The translations under genes and the position numbers were made by a program. From Eubacteriaceae bacterium (GTDB taxonomy: Bacteria > Bacillota > Clostridia > Lachnospirales > Lachnospiraceae): 64,000 nt of DNA. Where the stretch lies: assembly GCA_902363805.1 (NCBI GenBank), contig CABJBF010000001.1, positions 434,001 through 498,000 of the forward strand. The letters are read 5' to 3'. The notes under the pieces were generated by a model. It was not told where the DNA came from, ran no database searches, and saw nothing but the letters and a program-made list of their open reading frames with translations. Shown piece by piece: positions 35,134 to 46,600 of the stretch (its first letter is position 1; every line of letters starts with the position of its first letter).

Positions 35134-35418
35134 CCTGTTTTACAGTTCCCCTTTCTCACACTCTAACCCCTTAGTTATACTTCTACCTACCGAAAATGAT
35201 ATATATTATCTCACTTGAATATAACTATCTCAAAGTATATGTCTACCTCTAAGGGGCAATCGCACAGTATGAACGGACTGGAGGTGTATGGTAAAATGAA
35301 AAATTAACGAAAAATCCGCATTTGTTTTTCGGCAGGTAAATCTTGTCGTAAGAGAAAATCCACAAAGGCACATCGTAGAGATACGGTGTGTTTTTCAATT
35401 TTTACAGGAGGAAACGCA
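35134..35418 (+). other. Intergenic region before the adhesin
   Basis: 285 bp with no gene. It must contain the adhesin promoter; I see no consensus pair clear enough to report. The adhesin ribosome binding site ACAGGAGGAAACGCA lies at its end. Confidence 0.35.
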
Positions 35419-38400
35419 ATGATAAAGTCAAAATTCAAAAGAGTCACGTCGCTTTTCTTGGCGACCCTTATGTGTGTGACCACTTTTGCAGGCATTGGCT
35501 CGACAACAGCACATGCTGCTTCGGGAGAAAAAGCCGATGTTTATATGGTCGATTTCCCTCGTGATGGCGATGCTAATTACGATGGGGTATGGGGACACAG
35601 CAATTTGACCTTGAAAAATGGTTGGCATACCGGACGTTCCAATTTTACCAATCTTAAGGCTATTGGCTCATACTCAGGCAATGTTGCTTATTGTATTGAG
35701 CCGGGAATTTCGCTCAAGGTCGGTCAGACAATGAATAAGTATGACGAAAATTATTTTAATAACCTTGCAGCCAATGGGGTTATTTCCGGAGATGAAATCC
35801 GTCTTTTCGTTGGTCGTATTTTACAGTATGGCTATCGTGGGACAATCTCGACATCTTGGAGGTCACAGAATGAAGCAGCAGCAAACAGCATTGCACAGGC
35901 TTATGCCACACAGCTTCTTATCTGGGAAACTGTTATCGGAGAGCGTGATGTGAACTTCAATCATGTAGCAGCCAGTGGTTGCAGCAATGTGAAAGATGTC
36001 ATCAATGCAAAGCATCCGCTTCGCAATAAGATTTTCAGTTATTACAACAGTATGGTGCAGAGTGTACAGAATCATGCGACCATACCAAGCTTTTGTAATA
36101 AATCATCCGGTTCGGCAAAGACAATAGAACTTGAGTGGAACGGAAGCAAGTACACAACTACTCTGACAGATTCCAATAATGTGCTGTCCAAATATAATTT
36201 CAAGGCAAGTATCAGTGGAGTGAGCTTTTCAGTGAATGGTAACAAACTTACTGTTTCTATGGATACTGCACCGAGTAAGGAATTTACCATTACCGCAACG
36301 AAGAAAAATGCAGTCCGCAGAGGTGTGGTTGTATGGTCAGAGGGCAAACACGGTCAGAACTCCAGTGTGCAGGATGTTGTCAGCTATGCTCAGGAAGTAA
36401 GCGACAGTATCAACGGTTATGTGAAGATGAAAGTCAGCTATGGTTCTTGTCAGATTGTAAAGACCAGTGAGGACGGCAAGGTTGACGGTATCAACTTCAC
36501 GATTACCGGAAACGGTATCAATCAGACAGTTACAACAGCTAATGGCGGTAAGTTCCAAATTGATAATCTTATGCCGGGTATCTATACTGTAACCGAGCAG
36601 GTATACGATAAGTACGAGCCACAGGAAACACATAGAGTTACCGTTGTAGCAGGACAGGTTGCAAAGGTCAATTTCAATAACAAACTGAAGCGTGGCGACC
36701 TTCAGGTAGTGAAGTCCTCAGAAGATAACCTTGTTGAAGGTGTGAAGTTCCATCTTTACGGTACTTCTCTTTCCGGTGATGCTGTTGACCAGTATGCAGT
36801 TACGGATAAAGACGGTGTGGCAACTTTCAAAGATGTGCTTATCAGTGGTTCTGAACCATATACTCTTGAGGAAGTGGACACAGCTATCCGTTATGTTGTG
36901 CCAAAAAATCAGACTGCACCAGTGAAGTGGAAAGAAGTAACCACAAGAAACTTCAATAACATTTTGAAGAAGTTTACTGTAACAGTAACAAAGAGCGACG
37001 CTGAGAAAGGCGAAGCACAGGGCAATGCCAAACTTTCGGGAGCAATTTACGGTATCTATAAGGGAGAAACGCTTGTAGATAAGTATGTTACTGATGAAAA
37101 CGGTCAGTTCACTACCAAAGAATATGTTTGTGATACCGACTGGACAATCCGAGAAATTACACCGAGTGAAGGCTATCTCCTTGATAAGACCATTCACAAG
37201 GTAGGTGCAGACCCGAAACTTTATGAGGTGGAACACAACCTTACTTCCAATGATGTAACCGAGCAGGTAATCAAAGGCAATGTGGCTATCATCAAACATA
37301 CCGATGACGGAGAAACAAAGATTGAAACACCTGAAAAGGGTGCTTCCTTTGAGATTTATTTGAAATCTGCCGGAAGCTATGACGCAGCCAATAAAGACGA
37401 GAGAGATACCATTGTTTGCGATGAAAATGGCTTCGGTCAGACCAAAGATATGCCGTATGGTATTTATACCGTACACCAGACTTCCGGTTGGGAAGGCAGA
37501 GAGATGATGGATGATTTTGATGTGTTCATTTCACAGAATGCACAGACTTATCGTTATCTCATCAATAACCGTAACTTCGAGAGCTTTGTCAATGTAGTCA
37601 AGGTGGACGCAGAAAGCGGAAAGAGTATTCCGTATGCAGGAGCAGGATTTAAGATTTACGACCCGCAGGGTAATCAGGTCAAAATGACCTTTACTTATCC
37701 GACACCGACCACGATTGATGTGTTCTATACCGATGCAAATGGTTCTCTTGTCACACCTGAGAAACTGGATTACGGCAAGGGATATTCTATCGTAGAGGTA
37801 CAAGCTCCATACGGATATGTACTTGATGATACTCCGGTATATTTTGATATTACCGAAGAAAATTCCACAGAGGAAGGCGGCGTAACTGTTGTGAAAGTCA
37901 ATAAGCCGAATATGGCACAGAAAGGTACTATCACGGTTGAAAAGACCGGAGAAGTATTTAGTGGTGTCAATGTAAGTGGTTCTGAGGACAGTGATGTTAT
38001 TTATCAGCCTGTTTATGAAGTGGCAGGACTTGAGGGTGCAGTTTATGAAGTCCGTGCTGCGGAAGATATTAGTACACCGGACGGTACACTCCGCTATTCA
38101 AAGGGCGAAGTGGTAGATACTATCACAACAAGCTCCGATGGATTTGTGAAGAGCAAAGAACTTTATCTCGGAAAATACGAGGTCAAGGAAATTACCGCAC
38201 CTGATGGAATGGTAATCAGTGGAGAAACACATACGGTTGAGCTTACTTATGCAGGGCAGAATATCTCTGTTACCGAAACTTCCACATCATTCTATAACGA
38301 AAGACAGAAAGTGCAGGTAAGCCTTGCAAAAGCCATTGAAAAGGATAAGACATTTGGTATTGGCGACAACGGAGAAATCAAAAACATCAGCTTTGGTCTT

Positions 38401-39669
38401 TATGCCGCAGAAGATATTGTATCTGCAAGCGGTACAGTTATTCCGGCTGATGGACTGATTGAAATTGTCAGCGTAAATGAAAATGGAACTGCTGTTATGA
38501 AGTCAGACCTTCCGTTTGGCAAATACTATGTCAAGGAGATTGCAACCGATGAGCATTATGTTCTCTCTGATACGAAATATCCGGTTGTGTTTGAATATGC
38601 AGGTCAGGATACCGCAACAGTTGAAATCAAAGTGAATGATGGAAAAGAAATCAAGAATGAACTTATCTATGGTTCTGTATCAGGTAAGAAGATTGACGAG
38701 AATGGAGAAGCACTTGAGGGTGCTGTTATCGGTATCTTCAAAGCCGAAGAAACAGAATTTACAAAGGATACTGCACTTATGACGACTACCTCTGCAAAAG
38801 ACGGTAGTTTTTCTTTTGCAAAAGTTCCTTATGGCAAATGGATTGTAAGAGAAATCGAGCAGCCAAAGGGATTTGTTCTTGATGAAAAAGCGTATGAGGT
38901 CAATATCAGCAAAGCCGAGCAGGTAGTTGAAATTGAGATTGTCAATGAGTATGTTCACGGCAATATCAGACTCACGAAGGTGGACGCTGAATATCCGGAT
39001 AACAAACTTACGGGTGCAACCTTTGAGGTATATAAGGACACCAATGAGAACGGAAAGATTGATGATGGCGATGAACTTATCGGAAATCTTGAAGAAACCG
39101 AAACCGGAATTTATGAGATGAAAGGGCTGCTTTACGGAAAATATATTGTCCGTGAAACAAAAGCACCGGAGGGCTTCCTGCTTGATAAGGGAGAATACTC
39201 TGTTTTCATTGAGAAAGACGAAACAACTTATTCCGTTGAGAATAAGGCTGGTGTTGGATTTATCAATGAAGCTATGCGTGGAACACTGAAAATCGTCAAG
39301 ACATCTTCAGATGGTAAGGTTAAAGGTTTTGCGTTCAGAGTAACCGGAGCAAACGGTTATGATATGACATTTGAAACAGATAAGAACGGCGAAATTGTGA
39401 TTGAGGGACTTCGTATTGGCGAATATACCGTATCCGAAGTGGCAAACAATGCCTCTGCCGCATATATCACACCTGCCGACCAGAATGTTACTATCAAACT
39501 TGATGAAACAGCCGTTGTAAAAATGCACAATGAGTTGAGGGATACTCCGAAAACAGGAGATGATACCAATATGAAACTTTGGTATGTCCTTGCCGGACTT
39601 CCTGCTGTCGGTATCGCCGTAACTTCTGTTGTTGCACACAAAAAGAAGAAAAAGGAGGGTAACGAGTAA
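35419..39669 (+). CDS. Large surface adhesin: thioester domain, ten CnaB-type repeats, sortase signal
   Basis: The ATG at 35419 follows GGAGGAAACGCA and opens with a signal peptide (MIKSKFKRVTSLFLATLMCV...AHA, 1-33). The product has 1416 residues. The N-terminal domain (40-330) has YCIEPG with Cys92 and AYATQLLIWE with Gln165, the pair that forms an internal thioester in host-binding adhesins. About ten CnaB/SpaA-type beta repeats follow (starts such as QIVKTSEDGK, GDLQVVKSSED, GTITVEKTGE, GNIRLTKVDAE), many likely isopeptide-stabilised. The C-terminus has TPKTG, a membrane helix and HKKKKK: a sortase-anchoring signal. The class B sortase at 59474 in the same element is the probable anchor enzyme. 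It may mediate cell contact during transfer or host attachment. Confidence 0.85.
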   Translation: MIKSKFKRVTSLFLATLMCVTTFAGIGSTTAHAASGEKADVYMVDFPRDGDANYDGVWGHSNLTLKNGWHTGRSNFTNLKAIGSYSGNVAYCIEPGISLKVGQTMNKYDENYFNNLAANGVISGDEIRLFVGRILQYGYRGTISTSWRSQNEAAANSIAQAYATQLLIWETVIGERDVNFNHVAASGCSNVKDVINAKHPLRNKIFSYYNSMVQSVQNHATIPSFCNKSSGSAKTIELEWNGSKYTTTLTDSNNVLSKYNFKASISGVSFSVNGNKLTVSMDTAPSKEFTITATKKNAVRRGVVVWSEGKHGQNSSVQDVVSYAQEVSDSINGYVKMKVSYGSCQIVKTSEDGKVDGINFTITGNGINQTVTTANGGKFQIDNLMPGIYTVTEQVYDKYEPQETHRVTVVAGQVAKVNFNNKLKRGDLQVVKSSEDNLVEGVKFHLYGTSLSGDAVDQYAVTDKDGVATFKDVLISGSEPYTLEEVDTAIRYVVPKNQTAPVKWKEVTTRNFNNILKKFTVTVTKSDAEKGEAQGNAKLSGAIYGIYKGETLVDKYVTDENGQFTTKEYVCDTDWTIREITPSEGYLLDKTIHKVGADPKLYEVEHNLTSNDVTEQVIKGNVAIIKHTDDGETKIETPEKGASFEIYLKSAGSYDAANKDERDTIVCDENGFGQTKDMPYGIYTVHQTSGWEGREMMDDFDVFISQNAQTYRYLINNRNFESFVNVVKVDAESGKSIPYAGAGFKIYDPQGNQVKMTFTYPTPTTIDVFYTDANGSLVTPEKLDYGKGYSIVEVQAPYGYVLDDTPVYFDITEENSTEEGGVTVVKVNKPNMAQKGTITVEKTGEVFSGVNVSGSEDSDVIYQPVYEVAGLEGAVYEVRAAEDISTPDGTLRYSKGEVVDTITTSSDGFVKSKELYLGKYEVKEITAPDGMVISGETHTVELTYAGQNISVTETSTSFYNERQKVQVSLAKAIEKDKTFGIGDNGEIKNISFGLYAAEDIVSASGTVIPADGLIEIVSVNENGTAVMKSDLPFGKYYVKEIATDEHYVLSDTKYPVVFEYAGQDTATVEIKVNDGKEIKNELIYGSVSGKKIDENGEALEGAVIGIFKAEETEFTKDTALMTTTSAKDGSFSFAKVPYGKWIVREIEQPKGFVLDEKAYEVNISKAEQVVEIEIVNEYVHGNIRLTKVDAEYPDNKLTGATFEVYKDTNENGKIDDGDELIGNLEETETGIYEMKGLLYGKYIVRETKAPEGFLLDKGEYSVFIEKDETTYSVENKAGVGFINEAMRGTLKIVKTSSDGKVKGFAFRVTGANGYDMTFETDKNGEIVIEGLRIGEYTVSEVANNASAAYITPADQNVTIKLDETAVVKMHNELRDTPKTGDDTNMKLWYVLAGLPAVGIAVTSVVAHKKKKKEGNE

Positions 39670-39758
39670 TGGAAGCAAAGACAATTATCGCTATCGCATT
39701 AGTCGCCGTTATTGTCGGCGGCTTTATCTTTCTTCAGGTTAGAAACCGTAAGAAGTAA
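39669..39758 (+). CDS. 29-residue single-span membrane peptide
   Basis: The ATG shares a base with the adhesin stop (TAATG). The frame reads MEAKTIIAIALVAVIVGG, then FIFLQVRNRKK: one membrane helix with a basic tail. Coupling to the adhesin suggests a role in its export or anchoring. No family recognised, but composition and coupling support a real gene. Confidence 0.55.
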   Translation: MEAKTIIAIALVAVIVGGFIFLQVRNRKK

Positions 39759-39782
39759 GTAACAAGCGAACATTAACCAGTC

Positions 39783-39819
39783 GGGGCAGAGCGTAAAAAA
39801 CTCTGTCCCTTTAATTTTT
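39783..39819 (+). terminator. Terminator after adhesin unit
   Basis: GGGGCAGAG and CTCTGTCCC pair around a 9-base loop, followed by TTTAATTTTT. The next gene starts only 12 bp later, so readthrough or attenuation is possible. Confidence 0.7.
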
Positions 39820-39830
39820 GGAGGAACATT

Positions 39831-40127
39831 ATGAAACAACAGAAAACGGTGGAGAGCCGAGTGCTTGAAATCTTAAAGGAATGCCCGATGTCGAGGTATG
39901 ATGATATGCTTCTCATTCTGCATTATTACAATCGGTACGGATATATACCTGCCGGAAATCTTCCGCTTGAGGATATTGTATTTAATTACCGAGCATACGG
40001 ACTTCCTTGTTTTGAAACCATACGCAGGGCAAGGCAGAGAGTACAGTCCCTTTTTCCTGAGTATTCACGTAATCCGCAGAAAGAAGAACAGAGCGGTAGT
40101 ATTTCTATTGTAATCAACATTAGTTAA
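39831..40127 (+). CDS. Conserved conjugative-element protein, unknown function
   Basis: A 98-residue protein behind TTGGAGGAACATT. The N-terminal two thirds are helical (VESRVLEILKECPMSRYDDMLLILHYYNRYGY). A helix-turn-helix-like segment (CFETIRRARQRVQSLFPEY) suggests DNA binding, comparable to small Tn1549-family proteins placed between the adhesin and the helicase. Named function unknown. Confidence 0.65.
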   Translation: MKQQKTVESRVLEILKECPMSRYDDMLLILHYYNRYGYIPAGNLPLEDIVFNYRAYGLPCFETIRRARQRVQSLFPEYSRNPQKEEQSGSISIVINIS

Positions 40128-40139
40128 GGAGGTATTTTC

Positions 40140-40400
40140 GTGAAAGACAAAGCAACTTTTCAGAATAAGGTCAAGGTGCTGAATAAACTCTTTGACTCCG
40201 GTTGTGATACGGAGAAAAAGTTGCAGCAGCTTGATATGGAAGCAATCCTGAAAATCCCGAATATCACGATTCCTGATATGGGTGTGATTATGGAGCTTCA
40301 GAAGAATACAAAGTCCGGTAAACTCTTTTCGTATTTGGGCGGCGGTTCTGATGAAGCAACAAAAATGAGAGGTAAGGAAAATGAAGCAACAGGAGAATAG
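40140..40400 (+). CDS. Conserved conjugative-element protein, unknown function
   Basis: An 86-residue protein starting with GTG after AAGGAGGTATTTTC. Mostly helical and charged (QNKVKVLNKLFDSGCDTEKKLQQLDMEAILKIPNITIPDMGVIMELQKNTKSGKLFSYLGG). It overlaps the next gene by 20 bases, so it is translationally coupled. The repeat-like phrase IPNITIPDMG may be a binding motif. Not recognised beyond the element context. Confidence 0.65.
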   Translation: MKDKATFQNKVKVLNKLFDSGCDTEKKLQQLDMEAILKIPNITIPDMGVIMELQKNTKSGKLFSYLGGGSDEATKMRGKENEATGE

Positions 40401-40680
40401 AGCAGAGCCACAGGAAAAGCAAATTCGATTTATAGACAGTCATTACAATTTAAAATTCTATATTCCCGATGGTGGAAAAATCAGGATTACTTTTCGTGAT
40501 GGACACACAGCAGACAGAGTGTGCAAGTATATTGATGACTACCATTTGTATGTCGGAAATTGCTGCTATCATATATGCGAGTTTGCTGAAAAAATGGAGC
40601 TTAGTGGAAGTAAAGTTGAACCTGTCAATCAATCCGAACCGTCAAAAAACAAGACCAGAAACAGAGAAAAACAGCGATAA
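40381..40680 (+). CDS. Small element protein, LPD-type domain
   Basis: A 99-residue protein. The core IRFIDSHYNLKFYIPDGGKIRITFRDGHTADRVCKYIDDYHLYVGNCCYHICEFAEKME looks like a small beta-rich module resembling large-polyvalent-protein-associated domains of mobile elements. The family name is uncertain. The C-terminus is basic and disordered. It is coupled by overlap to the gene before and lies 15 bp before the giant helicase gene. Confidence 0.6.
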   Translation: MKQQENRAEPQEKQIRFIDSHYNLKFYIPDGGKIRITFRDGHTADRVCKYIDDYHLYVGNCCYHICEFAEKMELSGSKVEPVNQSEPSKNKTRNREKQR

Positions 40681-40695
40681 GGAGGTGCAAGAGTA

Positions 40696-43600
40696 ATGGC
40701 ACGAAAATATGACCTTATTTCTGAGCTTTACAACCGCACCTGCAAAACGGTTGTGTCAAATCCTCAGAACTGGCAGGCATTCTTGGCTTCGGCTTGCCGA
40801 AATTATAAGTTACGTTATGACGAACAGCTACTTGTATATGCACAGCGACCTGATGCAACAGCGGTTCTTGAGATAGAGCAGTGGAACAAAATTTTTGGCA
40901 GATGGGTCAACCGAGGTGCAAGAGGTATTGCTGTTTTTGCTGATGAAAACCGTTCACGGCAAAGACTGACACATTACTTTGATATTTCAGATACTCACGA
41001 AAGCAGATATTCAAGAACAGTCCCTATTTGGGATATGCGTCAGGAATACGAAGCTGATGTGATTGAAACATTGGAAAGCACTTTCGGAGAGATTGAGAAT
41101 AAGAGCAGTCTTGCCGAAGCAATTATGGGAGCAGCAAGAAATGCGGCAGAGGATAATATCCCTGATTATCTGCAAGACCTTTACTATGCAACCGAGGGCA
41201 GTTCCTTTGAGGAAGTGGAAGAGGATATTGTGGCTGTCATTTATAAAAATGTCGTGACAAACAGTGTGGCATATATGATGATGTCAAGGCTCGGCGTTGA
41301 TACGGACGGTTATTTTGAACTTGATGATTTCAGAGATGTTACCAACTTCAATACGCAGGAAACACTCAATGCACTTGGATTTGCTACCAGTGATATTGCA
41401 GAAATGGGATTGACGGAAATATCTAAAACAATTACTGCACTCAACCGTCAAAATCGCATAATTGTCGGTCAGGACAGAAATGAATACAATAAGGTTGAAA
41501 ATAACGACGAAAGGAGTTTGGACAATGAACGAACTGACCTACACGATGGTGGGCGATTACAGCCTTCCGAACCTGAAACTTCCACAGCAGCCGGAAGTGA
41601 CGTTGGGCAGATACGCTCAGATGAGGAGAGAGTTTCTGAAGGAACATCACAGAGTCCTTTACTACAATCTCCTGACGAGGGGCGAACTGACACAGCACTT
41701 GGCGGAAGTAGAACAGAGAGCCAGCAAGATGGAGGAAACAATTCTGAGCCAGATGGCACAGAAAGAGGGAGTGACCGAACAGATGAAAGCGGAGGATATG
41801 ATGAAATGGGTTCGTCTGATGAACTCCCTTCGCAATTCGGCACAGGAAATCGTGAAAGCGGAAGTGATATTCGCTTAGAGTATTACGACAGAACGCACGA
41901 GGATAAAAGCCTTCCGTTCTTTGGACGTGATGAAGTAATCAATGAAATTCTCAGAACGACACCACATTTGTCAGCAAGTCTGGAAGAAATCAAAGATTAT
42001 TATGAACGCAATCCAGATAACAAAGACCGCACAGAGTATATAAAGAGTATTTTCAATAATGATTATACCGAACTTACTTTAGAGGACGGCAGGACAGGAG
42101 GATACAAGACCTTTGAAAACGTCCTGCATTTGTGGGAGGGCAAATACGACAGCAGAACCGCACAGAGCTTTTATGATTGGGCTGTTATTGCCCGACACTT
42201 TGAAGCTATGCGATTACTGGGAGAATTAAGTGACAGCATAAAACCATTACCGTCAATGGACGGTCAGATGACATTCATATTAGACGGTCGGGCAGAGGAA
42301 AAGAAAACCTCTGCCTTTACTTTTTCTCAGGAGATTATCGACGCTATTCTTGCGAATGGAAGCGGATTTTCTGAGGGAAAAATGCGTATTTATGAGCAGT
42401 TTGAAAAAAGTCTTTCTGCAAAAGAAAATGCCGACTTCTTGAAAAATGAATATGGTTGGGGCGGTTCTTATCCCGTCATAATCGGGGCAGGCATTGATGA
42501 GAGCCACGATGGAAAAGGTATTACGATTACGAAAGGCATCGGTAAAGAAAATCCACATATCACACTTTCGTGGTCGCAGGTGGAGAAGCGTATCGGGGAA
42601 CTTATCCGAATGGACAGATACTTAAATCCAAAGGAAAAAGAACGCTATCCTCAGTGGCTTGAAAGTCAAGAGGAACACAGAGCCAAAATCGAGGAAACGA
42701 AAAGAAATCGTGAGATACTTTTTAATGCACCACCGGAGCAAGAGGTCGAACCAACCGAAAAAGAACCTGAAGAAGCAGAACAGCTACAAGATGTGCAGTA
42801 TGAATATCATCTTGGCGATAAGGTGTATATCGGTGCTTCTGAGTACGAAATCTTATCTGTTGATGATGAGAGAGTAATGCTCTATGACTATGATATGCCA
42901 CTGTTCAATAAGGAATTTTCACGCACAGAGTTTGACAGAAAAGTGCGAGAGAATCCGATGAATGAGCATTTGATTGTAAAGGAAGAACCTGCCGAAGAAA
43001 GAAATGAAAAAGAGCCTGAGCCGTTAGTTCCCGCTTGGGAGCAGAAGAAAAAAGGCAAAGGCTTTGACTTGCACCCTGATGTGCCTATGGCAGACCGTCA
43101 CACCTTTAATCTTAGAGAAAATGAGGTTGAAACGGTTGGTAAAAAGGAACGCTTCCGCAGAAATATTATGGCGATACAGCTTCTTAAAAAATGTCAGGAA
43201 GAAAACAGATTTGCCACTCCTGAAGAACAGATTATCTTATCAAAGTATGTTGGTTGGGGTGGGCTTTCAGAAGCCTTTGATGAAAATAATTCAGCGTGGA
43301 CAACGGAGTATCTGGAACTTTCTTCGGTGTTAACACCGGAGGAATATGCTTCGGCAAGAGAAAGCACGTTGACTGCGTTCTACACGCCGCCTGAAGTTAT
43401 CACAGCCATTTATAAGGCAATGGAGCAGATGGGTTTTAAGGAAGGCAACTTGTTAGAGCCGTCCTGCGGTATCGGTAATTTCATCGGTATGCTACCGGAC
43501 GCAATGCAAGACAGTAAGATTTACGGTGTGGAACTTGATACGATTTCCGCAGGGATTGCACAGCAGCTTTATCAGAAAACAACCATTGCGGCACAAGGAT

Positions 43601-46600
43601 TTGAAGAAACCAATTTGCCGGACAGCTTTTTTGATGGAGTGGTTGGTAATGTGCCTTTTGGAGATTTTAAGGTATCGGATAAAAGATATGACAAGTATAA
43701 GTTCCTGATACACGATTACTTTTTTGCAAAGTCCCTTGATAAGTTAAGACCCGGCGGTGTGATGGCTCTTGTAACGAGCAAAGGCACAATGGATAAGGAA
43801 ACTTTAGCAGTACGAAAGTATATTGCACAGAGAGCAGAGCTTCTTGGAGCAATTCGATTGCCGAATAATACCTTTAAGGGTAATGCAGGAACGGAAGTCG
43901 TTTCGGATATTCTTATCCTGCAAAAGCGTGACAGACTGATAGATATTGAGCCGGATTGGGTTCATCTTGATACCGATGAGAACGGAATTAAGATGAACTC
44001 TTATTTTGTGCAGCACCCCGAAATGATACTTGGAGAAATGAAAATGGTATCGGGGCGTTTCGGTATGGAAGCAACTTGTGTACCGTATGAAAATGCAGAC
44101 CTTGCAGCACAGCTTGATGAAGCAGTCGCAAATATTCACGGGGAAATCACGGAATATGAAGCCGAGGAAGAACTGGAGGAGGAAGATAATTCTATTCCGG
44201 CAGACCCGACAGTGAGAAACTTTTCCTATACGGTGGTGGACGGTAAAATCTACTATCGTGAAAATTCCCGTATGACTCCGGTGGAGGTATCGGCAACCGC
44301 AGAGAACCGAATTAAGGGTATGATTGCTATTAGAAATTCCGTCAGAACGCTGATTGAATTGCAGACAGAAGATTACCCTGACAGCGAAATCAAAGCGGAG
44401 CAGGAGAGATTAAACAGACTTTATGATACCTTTTCAGGTAAGTACGGACTCATTAACAGCCGTGCAAATACTTCTGCTTTTTCGCAGGACAGTTCATTCT
44501 CTCTGCTTTCCGCATTGGAGATAATCGGAGAGGACGGAGAACTGGAACGTAAGGCTGATATGTTTTCTAAAAGGACAATTAAGCCGCATACTCCGGTTAC
44601 TTCTGTTGATACGGCAAGCGAAGCGTTGGCGGTATCGCTTGGAGAAAAAGCCACGATTGATATGGACTATATGATGGAGCTTTCCGGTAAATCGGAGAAT
44701 GAAATCTTTGAGGATTTGAAGGGTGTTATCTTCCTAAATCCGCTTTATGAGTATGGAAACTCTTACGAACCGAAGTATCTGATGGCTGATGAATATCTTT
44801 CGGGTAATGTCAGGGAGAAGCTGAGGATTACAAAGAACTCGGCAGAACTCTATCCGGAAGATTATAAGGTCAATGTGGAAGCACTTCAAAAGGTGCAGCC
44901 GAAAGACCTGACTGCAAGTGAAATTTCCGTACGACTTGGTGCAACTTGGCTGCCGCCGGACGATGTGCAGGAGTTTATCTTTCATTTGCTTGAAACACCA
45001 CGATATGCACAGTGGAATATCAAAGTTCACTTCTCTCCTTTTACGAGTGAGTGGAACATTGAGGGTAAATCTTACGACAAAGGAAATGTAAGGGCATATA
45101 ACACTTACGGAACTTCCCGCATCAATGCCTATAAGATTATCGAGGAAACGCTGAACTTAAAAGATGTGCGTATCTTTGATTATATCGAAGATGATGAGGG
45201 TAGGAAAAAGGCTGTCCTGAATAAAAAGGAAACTGCGATTGCTCAGTCGAAGCAGGAAATGATTAAGCAGGAATTTCAGGACTGGATATGGTCTGACCCT
45301 GAACGAAGGGAAAGGCTTTGCAAGTTCTATAATGAGAAGTTCAACAGCGTCAGACCCCGTGAGTATGATGGAAGCCATATTATTTTCAATGGTATGAACC
45401 CTGAAATCGAACTCAGGGAACATCAGAAAAATGCAGTTGCCCACATCCTTTACGGAGGAAATACGCTTCTTGCACACGCAGTCGGAGCAGGAAAAACTTT
45501 TGAAATGGTAGCGGCAGCACAGGAGTCGAAAAGGCTTGGGCTTTGTAACAAGTCACTGTTTGTTGTACCAAATCACTTGACCGAACAATGGGCGGCAGAG
45601 TATTTGCAGCTCTATCCGGCGGCGAATATCCTTGTTGCCACGAAGAAAGATTTTGAAACCAAGAACCGTAAAAAGTTCTGCGGCAGGATTGCAACCGGAG
45701 ATTATGACGCAGTTATCATCGGGCATTCACAGTTTGAAAAAATCCCGATGTCCATTGAAAGACAGAGGGCAATCTTAGAACAGCAGCTTGAGGAGATAAC
45801 TGGAGGAATTGCAGAACTCAAGCGAAACCGAGGGGAAAACTTCTCCATAAAACAGCTTGAAAAGTCAAAAAAATCCATCAAGCAGAAACTTGATAAACTC
45901 AATGACCAGACGAAAAAAGATGATGTTGTAACCTTTGAGGAACTTGGTGTAGACAGGCTTTTTGTTGATGAAAGCCATTATTACAAGAACCTTTATCTTT
46001 ATACAAAAATGCGTAATGTGGGAGGTATCGCACAGACGGAAGCACAGAAATCTTCCGACCTCTTTATGAAGTGTCGTTACCTTGACGAGATTACCGGAGG
46101 ACGAGGAACCGTATTTGCAACGGGTACACCTATCTCAAACAGTATGGTGGAACTCTATACGATACAGCGATATTTGCAGTACAACACGCTTGTGAAAAAT
46201 GGGTTGCAGCACTTTGATGCCTGGGCTTCCACTTTCGGAGAAACCATTACGGCAGTGGAACTTACACCGGAAGGAACGGGATACAGAGCAAAGACAAGGT
46301 TCGCAAAATTCTATAACCTGCCTGAACTAATGGCGATGTTCAAGGAGATAGCGGACATTAAAACAGCAGATATGTTGAACCTGCCAGTACCGGAAGCAAA
46401 GTACCATAACATTGCAGTAAAGCCGTCGGAAATACAGAAGGAAATGGTTGCTTCCCTTGCAGAGAGAGCCGAGCAGGTGCGTGGCGGCGGTGTGGATTCA
46501 AGCGTAGATAATATGCTGAAAATCACGAATGATGGAAGAAAACTGGCTCTTGACCAGCGTATGCTAAATGATATGCTGCCTGATTTTGAGGGCAGTAAAA

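Noticed and set aside
36718..37476. 252-codon open frame on the minus strand
   Set aside because: Antisense to the adhesin repeats, with implausible composition. Shadow of CnaB repeat codons.
41469..41843. Minus-strand Ser/Pro-rich frame opposite tnpV
   Set aside because: Composition is a mirror of the two real plus-strand frames; no ribosome binding site.
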